From Zanthoxylum bungeanum (lineage: Eukaryota > Streptophyta > Magnoliopsida > Sapindales > Rutaceae), in contig SKCR01032784.1 in assembly GCA_019454045.1 (NCBI GenBank), positions 1 to 64,000 on the forward strand: DNA of 64,000 nucleotides. The letters run 5' to 3'. The position numbers and the translations under genes were made by a program. Positions 1-11,118 of the stretch are shown here, piece after piece. Within the stretch, counting starts at the first letter, position 1, and every line of letters begins with the position of its first letter. The notes beneath the pieces were generated by a model. The model ran no database searches. It worked only from the letters and a program-made list of their open reading frames with translations, and was not told where the DNA came from.

Positions 1-1234
1 ATAAGAGCCCGATCAACGCATTAGTTTGATGTATTTATGTTTTAATTCAAATTATATGAATAACATGTCATATAGCATATGATGCTCACTTATGCATTAT
101 AACATGCCATGACATTAGATGCATGTTTAATTAATCAAAGTATAAAGTTACACATAAATTTAAATAGTTAAAATCTAGATTTATACATGCATATATTAAA
201 ATAAATAGTTTAATTTATACAAGTTTAAAATTTAATAATTTGGAAAAGATAATTAATATGAGACTAGATATTTGGTTTGGTATATAGGATGGCAACTCGA
301 ACGTAAATTCCATAACCGATTCTGAATGGACGGTAGTGTGGTCTGCACTCGGGATACAACTCAAGTTATCAAATAAAAATAACATAAGTCACCTATATCT
401 AATTAAATAATTTAATGAAATAATTAGTTAATCTAGATTTATTTTTTAAAATTAAATAGTGAAAAAAGTTAGGAGTTAAAAAGGAAATAGCTCACTAAAA
501 TGAACACTTAATTTAATTATTTAATTGAGTTATATTAGTTTAGTCTAATAAAATTAGTGAACAAAATTTTTAGTGTTAAAATTTGGAGATATCACTAATA
601 ATCAGCTAGTATTAATTATGTTATGTTTTTAGTCGCGCATAATCTAAACAAATTAGATAATTCTCTAAAATAGTGAGTGGCAGAGAGATGTATAACAATA
701 TATCCTACGATCTCCGTTGTTAGTTCAATAACGTGAGATTCAAAAGGCGCATCGAGACGACTTTATTTTCGTACCCTTACAGATGGTGTCCATTTTATGT
801 TTCTATCAAGATCAAATTCTGAGAGGATAGAAATTCTAGATGTATTTGGTGTTTTGACCTACCCTATGGCGGCACTTCACTAGTTAAGTTCAAGAGTTCC
901 GAAACGGCGGGTTACACTCACAAAGGAATGATTAAATTTTAATCAAAATTCCTTGATCAAATCAAACAGTGGTTGATTAATATAAGAATAAGGGTTATTT
1001 TCACATATATTAATGAAATGAGATTGTCTTGATCTATCATGCAAATACTTTACCTACCATACGGCGACATTTATTTATGGAATGATATATTTTCTTGGCA
1101 TAATGATTGTTTTTAGGTTTCTGATTCGTTATAGATGGTACATGCTTCATGTTTAATTTTATACCTAAATATTTTTGATGATTTTAATATGCAATGAATG
1201 AATGTTAAAATGCATGCTTATTTTAATTTCAGCC
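1..1234 (+). mobile_element. Ty1/copia untranslated leader, left arm
   Basis: AT-rich sequence without a sustained reading frame that leads into a copia-type Gag start at 1235. Its mirror copy (1497-3093) is joined to a primer-binding site and an LTR, so by homology this stretch is the long leader between PBS and gag. The LTR of this arm lies off the window to the left. Confidence 0.65.
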
Positions 1235-1381
1235 ATGGTTTCTCCTATCATATCAATTCTCTCAAATGATAAATTAGTGGGAGAAAATTATGTGAAATGT
1301 AAAAGTAACATGAATGTCATCTTGGTTTGTGAAGACCTTAAGTTTATCCTGAATGGGGCCCGAGCTATGCGTAATGTATAA
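1235..1381 (+). pseudogene. Ty1/copia Gag N-terminus (truncated)
   Basis: A 48-codon frame starts with MVSPIISILSNDKLVGENYV and contains the copia Gag signature: a polar stretch, then GENY, then a K..MN segment followed by EDLKFIL. In this family the segment begins the nucleocapsid precursor that packages element RNA. The usual tryptophan after GENYVK is a cysteine here. The frame stops at 1379-1381, just past the inverted-repeat centre, so only about the first tenth of Gag is present. It cannot make a working capsid protein. Identification rests on motif recognition by eye. Confidence 0.7.
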
Positions 1382-1391
1382 ATACATGACA

Positions 1392-1496
1392 TAAGGTCTT
1401 CACAGACCAAAATGGCGTTCATGTTACTTTTTCATTTAAATATTTTCCTCATGTTAATTTTTCATTAGAGAGAATTGATATGATAAAAGAAACCAT
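1392..1496 (-). pseudogene. Ty1/copia Gag N-terminus, right-arm copy
   Basis: The minus-strand ATG at 1496-1494 begins MVSFIISILSNEKL, matching the left-arm Gag start, but the frame hits a stop after about 15 codons and the GENY region is disrupted. Homology with the left arm continues as DNA to about 1392, where the inverted repeat ends. It is a dead fragment that mainly fixes the orientation of the right arm, which reads leftwards. Confidence 0.6.
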
Positions 1497-3093
1497 GGCG
1501 GAAAATAAAACAAGCATGTATTTTAACATTCATTCATCGCATATTAAAATCATCAAAAATATTTAGACATAAAATTAAACATGATGCATGTACCATGTAT
1601 AATGAATTAGAAACCTAAAAATATTTATTATGCCATGGAAATCTATCATTCAACAAATAAGTGATGCCATAGTTTAGGTCAAGTATTTGCATGATAGATA
1701 AAGATAATCTCAACTGGTTAATATATGCCGGAATAACTCTTATTCCTATATTAATCAACCAATATTAGAATTGATCAAGGAATTTTGATAAATATTTAAT
1801 CATTCCTTTGTGGGCATAAACCGTTGTTTCGGAACCCTTGGACTTAACTAATGAAGTTCCACCGTAGGGTAGATCGGTTCTCGGAATCCGGACGAAAAGA
1901 AAGCCGTATCAAGGTGCCTTTTGAGTCTCACTTTTTTTGGACTAACAACGGAGATCGTGTGATATAATTTCGTATATCCCTCTCACACTCACTATTTTAA
2001 AAATTAAGGTTTCTACTTAAAATATCTAATATTTTATTCCACTAGTGTCTACAAGTTAACGTGCGGCTAAAACATGACTCAATTTACACTAGTGCAAAAT
2101 TAGTGAAATATCCAATTATAACTCTTAAAGTAACTAATCTTTATTTGTCAAAATTAATATTTCACTTAATTAAACTAATTTAACTCTCTGTACTTTAGTG
2201 ACTTAATTAATTTTAACTCTTAAAATTGAAGCTCACTAACTAGTTTAAAAATTAAAATTCATATTAAGGGCCAAAATTTTAATTAAACTATTTAATTAAT
2301 ATAAGAGTCATATAAATTCCAATGGCACGTGAAATTGTATCCTGAATGCAGATCACACTACCATCCATTCAGAATCGACTATGGAATTTACGCTCGGGTT
2401 TCCATCTGATATATCAAGGGAAAATATAATGCACTTATAAATCCCATGTATATTAAATCTGAATTTCTAATTTTTAAATTTTTTTAAAAAATGAATCCAT
2501 TTAATATGTTTTCATGCATAATATCGACTAATTTAACTTTTTTAAGTTTCATAAAATCAAAATTTATGATTTAGAATATACATGCATCTTTTACATATTA
2601 TGGCATGTGAAAATGCATAATTACACACCCTAAGCTATTTGACATGTTATTCAAACATTTCAAAATAAACATACATATAATAAAAATTGCATTGACAAGG
2701 CTTTTATTTTTCCAATACTAATCTAATTAGTACAAAAATCACGAAGGCATCCCATTGGTCTTCAACTCTTGTTCCATGGAATGGTATTAAGTCATTAGTG
2801 ACATCGGCTCATTAATTACATAAAATTTTAATAAAACATCAAAAAAATATAACGAAATATTTTTTACAACACTTGCAAAAATGACCTTATGGCTTTACAT
2901 TCCCCAAAATAAAATACTGTAAAAATAAGAGATGAAAAAATTTACAACCAATGCAACACATCCACAACATGAAAAAAAAAACATAAGAGTATGCCTACTC
3001 AATCACAACATATAAAATAATTTATATCACATATAAAATAATTAAAAAAGAGAAACTTTAAATAAAAGAGGGTCAATAATACTTTTCAACCTC
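1497..3093 (-). mobile_element. Ty1/copia untranslated leader, right arm
   Basis: Non-coding AT-rich leader of the minus-strand copia copy, between its PBS (3094-3108) and its Gag start (1496). It mirrors the left arm as far as about 2700. The segment 2700-3093 has no partner inside the window because the left arm runs off the edge. No other gene is visible in it. Confidence 0.65.
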
Positions 3094-3108
3094 GCTCATG
3101 ATGCCAAT
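3094..3108 (-). other. copia primer-binding site (initiator Met tRNA type)
   Basis: On the minus strand this reads ATTGGCATCATGAGC, a two-difference relative of the plant copia PBS ATTGGTATCAGAGC, which pairs with the 3' end of initiator methionine tRNA. It lies directly against the LTR terminus at 3109, the expected arrangement. Confidence 0.65.
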
Positions 3109-3826
3109 TGTAGGAAACGATTTCCTCGTACGACGGAAGTGCGTTGGGCACCAGGATGGACCTTGAGAATTTTCTTGCTCTTTTCCCCTCTTGATCGAAT
3201 CTGACCAGCCCCTTAAGTCAATGTTTTGTGTTATTTTTGATGTTTTTCATAACACAAACACAGCCCCTGAACATTAGTAAAAACTGGACAGTTTTACACT
3301 CCGAAAACATGCACACATCTTACTAAAAACATCCCATTTTTTTCGATTTTTGGACAATAGTTATGGGTAATATTTTCTGCATACAGCCCCAAAGAGTCCC
3401 TTAATCAGCCCTTTATGTTTCTAAATTTTTCTGCACACACAAGGAACAAAAGCAATATAATAAAATGTGGTTTAAGTGGCGGCAGTGACCAAATTTTTCT
3501 GCTCACTGCCGTGAGTTGCTAAAGGGAGAAGAAAACAATTTTTGCTTCAAGTTCCAAAAGATATTCCGTGCTATCACTTGCCACCAATAAATGCAAGAGT
3601 GGGCTGGACTCATAAGAATAAACAAATCCCTAAACGCTTTAGAGATTTAAAATTGTAATAAAAAGTTTTTTTTTTCTCTGAACACTTGAGAGAAAACCAA
3701 GAATAAGGAAAGTTAGGATTTTGAAAAGTGAGAGTGAGCCTAAAGTCATAAAACATTTACATTTTCTTTAATACTTAGGGTTTTGGTTGGGCAATCAAAT
3801 CACAAAACTCTCTCCCTCCCCCATGG
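3109..3826 (-). mobile_element. Ty1/copia LTR, minus strand
   Basis: The segment begins TGTAGGAAACG next to the PBS, so its right-to-left reading ends ...CGTTTCCTACA. It contains no coding frame and is rich in A and T, with a polyT run near 3670. The far boundary is set by the start of LTR D at 3827; a CA at 3822-3823 is the likeliest terminal dinucleotide. The start is well supported and the outer end less so. Confidence 0.6.
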
Positions 3827-5236
3827 TGTAATGACCCGAAATTTCAAAGCTCAGCTAAAGTCGTAACGCGGTGATTTAGATAAGAAATTTTCTCCAAGCA
3901 TTAATAAAAATTTTGGTGACTTAGTGGGCCAATGGCCATATTTGGATATAGTCCTAATGAGACTAATTTTTTTTTATTGGCCCAACTCAAGAACAAAAGC
4001 CCAATACTAACTTTAATTTCAGTTTACAACTAAAACTAAACAAAACTAGTCCAAGCCCACTAGTTAATGGATATTTTGGTTTAACACTCCCCCCCAATTT
4101 TCTAGAAAAGTCAACATATTTCAAGATTTATTTTAAAAGGCTTATTATAAGCCAAGGCAAAATCTCAAGCCCTCACATTTTCCCCCATTGGTCGAACCAC
4201 CATTAGCCAAATACCTTGGATTTTCTTCATCTCTCCAACCAAACATAAGATGACTCAAGTGCATATCAACTCCATATAAGCTTAGAAGGGAGAAAGAAAG
4301 TCTTGGACATTTATTTGGTGGAAGATTATCATTATTAGATGTAAGGAAAACTTGACCCAATTATTGAAATGTTGATTTTTGATGAATTGGTGATCAATGA
4401 ATGTTCTTGGCTTGTGGTTGATGTCATTTAGATGTTAATTTTATTAAGAAAGTAATATTTTTTAGAAACCCCCAAATTATGAAACCCTAAACATTGAGTT
4501 AAATTGGGGTTTATAAGATTTGATGTTGTGATGATGTTAGAAGGTTTGATTTATGATGATTTGAATACTTGTAATTGATCTAGCTTGTGTGATGTTGTAA
4601 ATTTTGAGAGTGGAGATGGAGGGGGATTCAGCTAAGCCTAGGAGGAAGAATGTACTATTTTAAATGTGATATGAAGTATTGAGTGATGTTGTTAAGAGGT
4701 AGACATGTAAAGTGGGAGTGGAGATGATTAAGACTGTGTAAAAAAATGAGGTTGTGTTCGACGTAATACCAAGTTCATGTTAAATTTGGAAATTAAGCAT
4801 GTTTTATATGTTATGAAGAGTGCTTATAATAATGAAAATTCAGTTGGGGGTTGTCGGATTGAAGGAAATAAATGAGAAGGCGAAATAAGAAAGTTATGTA
4901 ATGTTGTTGGTTTAGGAAGCTTTCTGGACAGGCTGTGAATCTTTATTTATAAGTCACGTTTGTGATGTCCGATTGATGAAGCGTAAATTTTTGGGTTAAC
5001 TAGACACATAGGGGAGTAACATATCCAAAATTTATAATTTTTGGACTTATGATGAGACCGAACCGAATTTTTGAAATCGGGTGATCTGCTGCCCATATAA
5101 CCAGTTTTGCAGTTTGCACAGCCCCTGAACTTCAGTTCATAACTTAAGTTTCTGGAATCAGAATTGAGATCCGTAAAAACCAACATAAACTAGATACATT
5201 AAGAACTATTCTATTTAAAATTTCAGCTTTAGATTC
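3827..5236 (+). mobile_element. LTR D, left part
   Basis: It starts TGTAATGACCCG, a typical gypsy-type LTR terminus, and runs until interrupted by LTR C at 5237. Its last 300 bp are clearly related to part of LTR C around 6420-6725, which shares GATGAAGCGTAAATTTTTGG and several later blocks. The reading resumes at 8239 after the inserted C. Short frames such as 4145-4360 have no recognisable domain and lie inside repeat DNA. Confidence 0.7.
5232..5236. repeat. target-site duplication of LTR C (left copy)
   Basis: GATTC here and again at 8239-8243 directly flank the TG...CA ends of LTR C. Five-base duplications are the norm for LTR-retrotransposon integrases, so C entered D by normal integration. 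Confidence 0.85.
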
Positions 5237-7040
5237 TGTAACACCCCGGTAACCCGATTAATATTAAGTTAGGAATGGAATAATACCTATTACTTGATCA
5301 TATAAAGTGTGTGTTAGGCTCATGAAATTACTTTAAGCTTATTCGATAAATTCCTTGTAGTACCGTTAAGAAATGTATTTTAAAAGTTCAACATGGATAA
5401 TTTTTAGTATTTGGACTGTAACTTTCGCATTCTATATCCGATTTTTATGAATTTTATATCGTTGGAAAGCTAAGACTGAGATCTACAACTGTCACATTGG
5501 AAATTTCTTCAAATTCGAAGCCAAAATAGAACGAAAATACAAATTACATTCAGATGAATAGTACGGACCAAACTAGAGAATTCTTAAAGTTTCAAATATT
5601 TTTCATTATTTAACCTTTTGCAAACAGACCCTAGTAATAAAGAGGGCATCACTCTTTCATCCCTCATTTTTGAGAGAAGAAAACGTGAGAGAAGGGATGA
5701 GTTAGAAGATGCAGAATTTTCCTTCATATTGTCCACCAAATTTGGGTTAATTCAAGGGCTCAATCACACATGCAAGCTTAGAAGAAAGAAGTGGAAGCTT
5801 TGGGGATTATGCTAGTGAAGAGAGAAATGAATTCAAGGTAAGGAAATATTTGGTCCAAACATGAATTAATAATATTTTGGTGATTTGGTAATTGATTGGT
5901 GTTATTGACTTGAGGTTGATGAGGTTTAGCTAATTATTGTGTTGGGAAGTTAATAATTTGAGAAACCCCCACATTAAGAAAACCATGGACATGGATTACA
6001 TTGGAATCCATGGAGTTTAATGTTGTAATTTGATGATTTGAGGATTAATGTATTGTGCTTGGGTGATGATAACATGTGAAGGTGGTAAGGTTGGTGTTGA
6101 TATTGCTTGTTGATTTATGAAGTAAGATAAGGGCTGTTTTGGTTTGTTTAATGAAGGCTTGATACATGTTGAAGTGTATTAGTAGTGCCAAAAAGGAAGG
6201 ATAAAAAGAGTTTGTATTAAATATAATGTATATCCACAATATACACCTAGTGTTCGATAAAATGACGACCTTAATAAGATTAAGAAATTAAATAATTTTT
6301 ATGTATGATAATATGTGTTTATTGAGCTCGAAAATCTGGTAATGATGATCAAATTAAATAAAGTTAATAGAGGGATGAAATTAGTATGTTGGGCAGTGAG
6401 TTTAATGAAGTCACATTCTGGACAGGTTGTGAATATTTACTTATAAGTCAAGTTTTTAGTATCTGGTTGATGAAGCGTAAATTTTTGGATAAACTATACA
6501 CAAAAAGGAGTAATATATCCAAAATTTAGAATTTTTGGACTTAAGATGAGACCAGACCGAATTTTTGAAGTCGGGCAATTTGCTGCCCATGTGCCCAGTT
6601 TTTCTGGTTGCACAGCCCCTGAACTTTAGTCCATAATTTGAGTTTCTGGTATTGAAATTGAGAACCATAAAAACCTACATACACTAGATACATTATGGAC
6701 CATTCCAGTAAAATTTCAGCTTCAGATTCATCCCCAATTAATCACAGTGAATTTTCAAAATTAGACATCAAGCAGTGAATTTTCTAGCGATTAGTGAAAT
6801 ATAAGTTTCCACTATTGTATTTGTATAACTCCAAATCTAAGCCCGTTAAAGTCATAAATACCATAGATGTCTCCAACACTCCAGTAGATTAAGTATCCAT
6901 GCATTGCATATTCTTTCATGTGATATGGAAATATTATGAGTTATAAAGAAAGAAAACTAACGTTGTTTTCACTTAAGATCGACGTCAGAACACTCGGAAG
7001 TCACCTACATCGCATACCGCATCTAAATTGCCATATCACT

Positions 7041-7899
7041 GTGAGTGGATATTTTTCTTTTAACTGGGAGTATTTATTTCAGAGTTTTAATTATGTTTTC
7101 ATATTACGATTTTGTGGATATTGATTTGATTAATTTATACTTGAAAATGATGATTTCAAGCGAGTTGAAAATTATGATTTGAGCTTTTGATAAAGCTTTG
7201 TTTCAGATTAATGTTTTGATGATGAAAATGATTTCAAAGGTATGATTTTATGATTTTGGAGGCATGAGGGAAAAACCCACCTCAGATGTAACTTGATTCA
7301 GATATGGAATTGACGGACATGGTATTGATGGGTATCGGTATTGATACCGAATATAGACGTGTGCACAAGGGATACAGGACTAGAGATGACATATGTCTCT
7401 AGATCGTGGGTATTGGGCTAGGGGGACTGTGAGTACAACGCTCCTAGAGCCGGATTTCAGAGACAGGTTGGTGGCACTGATAGCACCATTGTTTACTAGT
7501 TTAATGGCTTGGGGAACTGTACGTACAACACCCCAAGACCACGGGATTATTGTACATGATGACCGATGATATTCTTACAAATGATTTTACATATGTTTTG
7601 TGAATGATTTTCACAAAGGTTTTTAAAAGAAAATCTTGACTTATACCTTATGGATTCAGAGACAGACTTTGGAGACATGATTCTTTAAAGAGATTTATTT
7701 ATTAAAGAATTCTCAAGAGAACTCACGATTTAGAGAAATCCCATAAAATATTTCAGAGTAGAATAGACTATTTCTTGAAATGATTTTGGTTTTAGAACCG
7801 TGGATTTTTATAAAATATTTCATTTTCATTTTGAACTGTTCACTCACTAGGTCATTCACACGACCTAACCTTCCCACTCCCAGTGTTTTTATTTTACAG
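7041..7899 (+). other. candidate intron inside LTR C
   Basis: A 5' splice-site match (CACT/GTGAGTGG) at 7041 and a 3' match (TTTTATTTTACAG/GAT) ending at 7899 define an 859-bp AT-rich interval. The same donor core, GTGAGTGG, occurs at the equivalent place in LTR E. Splicing is inferred from site quality and conserved position only. Confidence 0.45.
7380..7537 (+). repeat. three-hairpin array in LTR C
   Basis: Three stem-loops follow one another: CTAGAGA/TCTCTAG (7380-7386, 7396-7402), CTAGGGG/CTCCTAG with one G-T pair (7418-7424, 7441-7447), and CTTGGGG/CCCCAAG (7508-7514, 7531-7537). The stems differ but remain paired. The loops of the second and third share ACTGT..GTACAAC. Equivalent hairpins occur in LTRs D and E. 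Confidence 0.7.
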
Positions 7900-8238
7900 G
7901 ATCTCCCAGATGATAAGCTCGAGAGGACAGATACTATTGGCAGATTGAGTCCAGAAGTCAGCATAATCAATGTCATGTAAATGTTGCATGACATACATTG
8001 CATAGTTTCAGTCTTTGAGTGTGTCAAACATCAGATTTGTAATGAAAAGTATATTTTAGTTCATTGTATGGAAACTTGAGATGTATTTCTATGAGTATTG
8101 TGTTGGGCATTGGACCCTATGCATGAACTTATGTTTGGGATGAGTTTGATAGTATTGAACAATTAGATAATTTGAGGCTTATGGGGATAATATGGCCTAT
8201 TCCCTACCAGTAACATTTTCCGGATTGGGGATGTTACA

Positions 8239-9090
8239 GATTCATCCCCAATTAATTACCATGAATTTTCAAAATTAGGCGTCAAGTAGTGAATTTTCTA
8301 GCGATTAGTAAAATATAAGTTTCAGCTACCGTACTTGTACAAATCCAAATCTAAGTCAGGATTTATAGGTACCATAGATATTTTTAATATTTAATTAGAT
8401 TTAGTATTCATGCATTGCATATAATTTCATGTCCTATGTAAATATTCTGAGTTATAAGGAAGAAAAATAATGGTTGATTTGACTTTAGATCGACGTCAAT
8501 GTACTCGAAGGTCACTCACACCGTGTACCGCCCCTAATTTATCATAGCGCTATGACTGGAGTAATTACTTTCAAAATTTACCTATTTCAGTTATTCGTTA
8601 ATAATCTCAAAGTTTTATGGTTTACATAAGATATTTAGTTCTTTACTATTTTGATGTTATTTAAAGGAAAAACATAAGAGAATTGAGATTTTGAGCGCAA
8701 AGGATTTTGTTGAGAACGTTATCAAAAGTATTTTGAGAAAAATTATTGATTTTGATACAGATGATTTTTATTTTGATTTTGGAGTTGACGGATATTGGAA
8801 TTGACTGATATCATAGACATGTGCACATATAGTTTCAGGACTAGGGGACGACGATACGTAACACGTCTAAATCCAAGTTTCATGGTTAGGATGATGGCAT
8901 TGATTAGCACTCTTGACTCTAGTTCAGTGGCTTGGGGGACAACGATACGTAACGCCCCCAAGACACTAGTTTAGGCGTATGGGGAACAACGATACATAAC
9001 GTCCACATGCGTCAGATTTTCTACAATTCTCTAGTTATTCCAGATACATGATTTTCATAAATGATTTCTCATAAAAGTTTTGAAAGAAAA
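8239..9090 (+). mobile_element. LTR D, right part
   Basis: It resumes at GATTCATCCCCAATT, which matches LTR C around 6724 and so continues D after the C insertion. It runs to 9090, where minus-strand LTR E begins and D is lost. It is non-coding and contains three hairpins between 8841 and 9011. Confidence 0.7.
8841..9011 (+). repeat. three-hairpin array in LTR D
   Basis: The middle hairpin is strong: CTTGGGGG at 8931-8938 with CCCCCAAG at 8955-8962. The third pairs CGTATG (about 8976) with CATGCG (about 9006), including one G-T pair. The first (8841-8868) is decayed but keeps GACG/CGTC. All three loops carry ACGATACGTAAC or a one-base variant. Confidence 0.65.
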
Positions 9091-9427
9091 TATAACATCC
9101 CCGATCTGGGAGATGTTACCGGCAGGGGATAGCAGTACTAACCCCATAAGCCTCTCACTATTTAACTATAATAGGACTAATATACTTTTCTTTATATGAC
9201 TATAATTTTTGTGGGACCGTAGCCCAACTCAAGAACAAGAAAACAAACTCAATATTAATTACTGTATTTAATAATAAATGTTTACAATGACTACACACGA
9301 CCATGACTTATACAAGACTCACACTTGACTATAACTAGACTATCACTATGTCTCTGACTCATACTGGTGGACTCTATCCCTAGTGACTGCATCAGTATCC
9401 GTCCTCCCAGGCTCGTCCTTTGAGAAT

Positions 9428-10195
9428 CTTGCAAAACATAAAGACTGAAGTGGGGGTTAGATCATTATAAGATTTAAGTGAGTGGACGAAAACTGAAAAC
9501 TGATGTAAAAACTTTTAGTTTCAAAACCATAGTTCCAAAGATATAATATATATGAAAACTTTGTTTCTGAAAACTTTGTCTTTCTGAAAACTGCTTTTGA
9601 AACACTGGTTTCCTAAAACTATTTCTGAAAATCTGATTTTCTGAAAAACTATTTTCTGAAAATCTGCTCTCTGTGAACTGCTCTGTGTCTGAAAAACCTT
9701 GACGTATGAGGGTGTTACGTATCGCCATTCCCTCATACGCCTAACTGTAGCCTGCAGTGCAAATCCATGACTTTGGGGCGTTACGTATCGTCGTCCCCCA
9801 AGCCACAAACTAGAACTGGGGGTACGGATCTATGCTACTACCCAAGCTCTGAACAAGAGTAGAGAACACGAACCTATGCCGTCATCCTGGCTCTGAAACT
9901 AGAATCTATGGACGTTACGTATCGCCGTCCCCCTAGTCCTCTACATGTGCACGTCTCTGTAACCGTCAATTCCATACTGTCTCAAGTTACATACTGGGGT
10001 GAGTTTTTCCCTCATGCCCCGAAAAACATAAATCTCATGTTTGAAAATCATTTCTTTTCTAAATCATTACTATCTGAAAATCAACTGTAAGTAAATAATG
10101 GACAGCGCCCTATTTGCAGAAAAGTAAGTCTTAATCTATAAAGAACAAGTAAATTAATAAATAAAATCAACTTAAAGAAAGAAGTGTCCACTCAC
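9428..10195 (-). other. candidate intron inside LTR E
   Basis: Minus-strand reading gives ATA/GTGAGTGG at 10195, the same donor core as in LTR C, and TTTATGTTTTGCAAG ending near 9428, a slightly decayed acceptor. The hairpin array lies between them, as in C. Inference from sequence only. Confidence 0.35.
9703..9930 (-). repeat. three-hairpin array in LTR E
   Basis: In plus-strand letters the hairpins are CGTATGAGGG/CCCTCATACG (9703-9712, 9730-9739, ten perfect pairs), TTGGGG/CCCCCAA with a bulge (around 9773 and 9796), and GGACG/CGTCC (9910-9914, 9926-9930). Loops share TTACGTATCG, the complement of the loop in LTR D. Confidence 0.7.
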
Positions 10196-10564
10196 TATTT
10201 TTGGAGTCTGGCTGGTATTAGATTCTTTACCGAGGAAAGTTGCGATTCTTGTAGATATTCTAGGGTCGAAAACTTAATTAGCATGTAAGTTGTAACAATG
10301 AATATCGAAAATTAGCTAAGCTAAATGATGTATCATCGTATCTTGTTTATAAGGTTTATCGTGTTTATATATCGATGTAGGATATGCATATGAACTGATA
10401 CGAGACCTATAAGGTGGCCTCAAGCACGCTAGAAAGAAACAAGGGTGGCTTAAAACTGATTCGGGCCACATTATGAACTCGCGTTGCGACACAAATAAAT
10501 TTCAGTTTTTTTAGCACGCGTCACAACGCAGGTTTCTTCTTGCGTTCTTCTTATTCTTCTTGCG

Positions 10565-10600
10565 TTCTTCTTCTTCTTCTTCTTCTTCTTCTTCTTCTTT
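10565..10600. repeat. CTT/TTC trinucleotide microsatellite
   Basis: About eleven consecutive TTC units, followed by a CT-rich tract to about 10620. It lies in LTR E near its TATA motif and creates the glutamate-rich shadow frame on the minus strand. Confidence 0.9.
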
Positions 10601-10669
10601 CTCTCTCTTTCTCTTACGTTTATTTCTTTTTTTTTTGTTTCCAAATTTTTGATTTATGAATAGTAATCC

Positions 10670-10678
10670 CTTTATATA
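10670..10678 (-). promoter_or_regulatory. TATA motif of LTR E
   Basis: The minus strand reads CTATATAAAGGG, a good plant TATA box. It sits about 425 bp after the LTR start at 11100, where a U3 promoter would be expected, and upstream of the candidate intron. No transcript evidence. Confidence 0.4.
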
Positions 10679-11100
10679 GGGGGACTTAAATGATATAAGG
10701 AAGAATGTAGAAGAGTGTAGAAAAATGGAGAAGTTTTGAGATTTTATCACTTGCGTCCGAAATCACTATTCATCTAAATTTTGACTTGCGTTTTTGATCA
10801 GCGTGTGGCCCGAATTTGGGAAAATATTCAACTCGGAAGTTGTAGGTCTCGTTCTCAGCTTTCCGATAATATAAATTCATAAAAATCAAAGATCGTAAGA
10901 AAATTTTACGCCCCAAATACCATGGGTTGTCCAAAGGAAACAAGGTACAGTCTCATCCCGAGACTTCAAGAAATTTATCGATTGTCCCCAAAGTCATTCC
11001 ATGAGCATATTTGAGTCCTAACATAATTTTATTTTACATGCCTTTATCCCGTACGTAACAGTATCACTGTAGGTAGTAGTAAAAACTGCTGGTCGTTACA

Positions 11101-11118
11101 AATTCTCCCCCCTTTAAA
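11101..11118 (-). other. polypurine tract upstream of LTR E
   Basis: The minus strand reads TTTAAAGGGGGGAGAATT directly before TGTAACGACC. It follows GATTCGAGGACGAATCC, the usual pol-end motif of plant gypsy elements. It is the plus-strand DNA primer site and fixes the orientation of element E. Confidence 0.8.

Larger units (their letters stand above)
1..2700. repeat. large inverted repeat of Ty1/copia 5' regions
   Basis: The left arm (1 to about 1340) reappears reverse-complemented in the right arm (about 1392 to 2700), around a 51-bp non-repeated centre at 1341-1391. Matching landmarks include TGTGAAGACCTTA near 1340 against its complement at 1392, the start codon context at 1235 against 1496, and AATAACATGTCA near 60 against its complement near 2645. 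The arms have many substitutions and small indels, so the duplication is not very recent. Position 1 pairs near 2700, so the left arm continues off the window. Direct observation; the percentage identity was not calculated. Confidence 0.9.
5237..8238 (+). mobile_element. LTR C, complete 3.0-kb solo LTR
   Basis: It begins TGTAACACCCCGG and ends GGGGATGTTACA, so the ends carry short inverted termini TGTAACA/TGTTACA. It is flanked by GATTC on both sides and splits LTR D cleanly. No gag or pol frame is inside, so it is a solo LTR left by recombination between the two LTRs of a full element. The interior around 6420-7040 is homologous to D. It carries a hairpin array (7380-7537) between a 5' splice-site match at 7041 and a 3' splice-site match at 7899. 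Confidence 0.85.
9091..11100 (-). mobile_element. LTR E, minus strand, 3' LTR
   Basis: On the minus strand it starts TGTAACGACC at 11100 and ends GGATGTTATA at 9091 (a decayed TGTTACA). A polypurine tract lies just outside the start, at 11101-11118, marking this as the 3' LTR of a minus-strand gypsy element. It contains a TATA motif (10670-10678), a CTT microsatellite, splice-site matches and a hairpin array related to those in C and D. Small frames at 9474-9808 are low-complexity shadows. Confidence 0.75.

Noticed and set aside
10511..10750. Glutamate/lysine-rich frame on the minus strand
   Set aside because: It is produced by the CTT microsatellite and adjacent polyT of LTR E.
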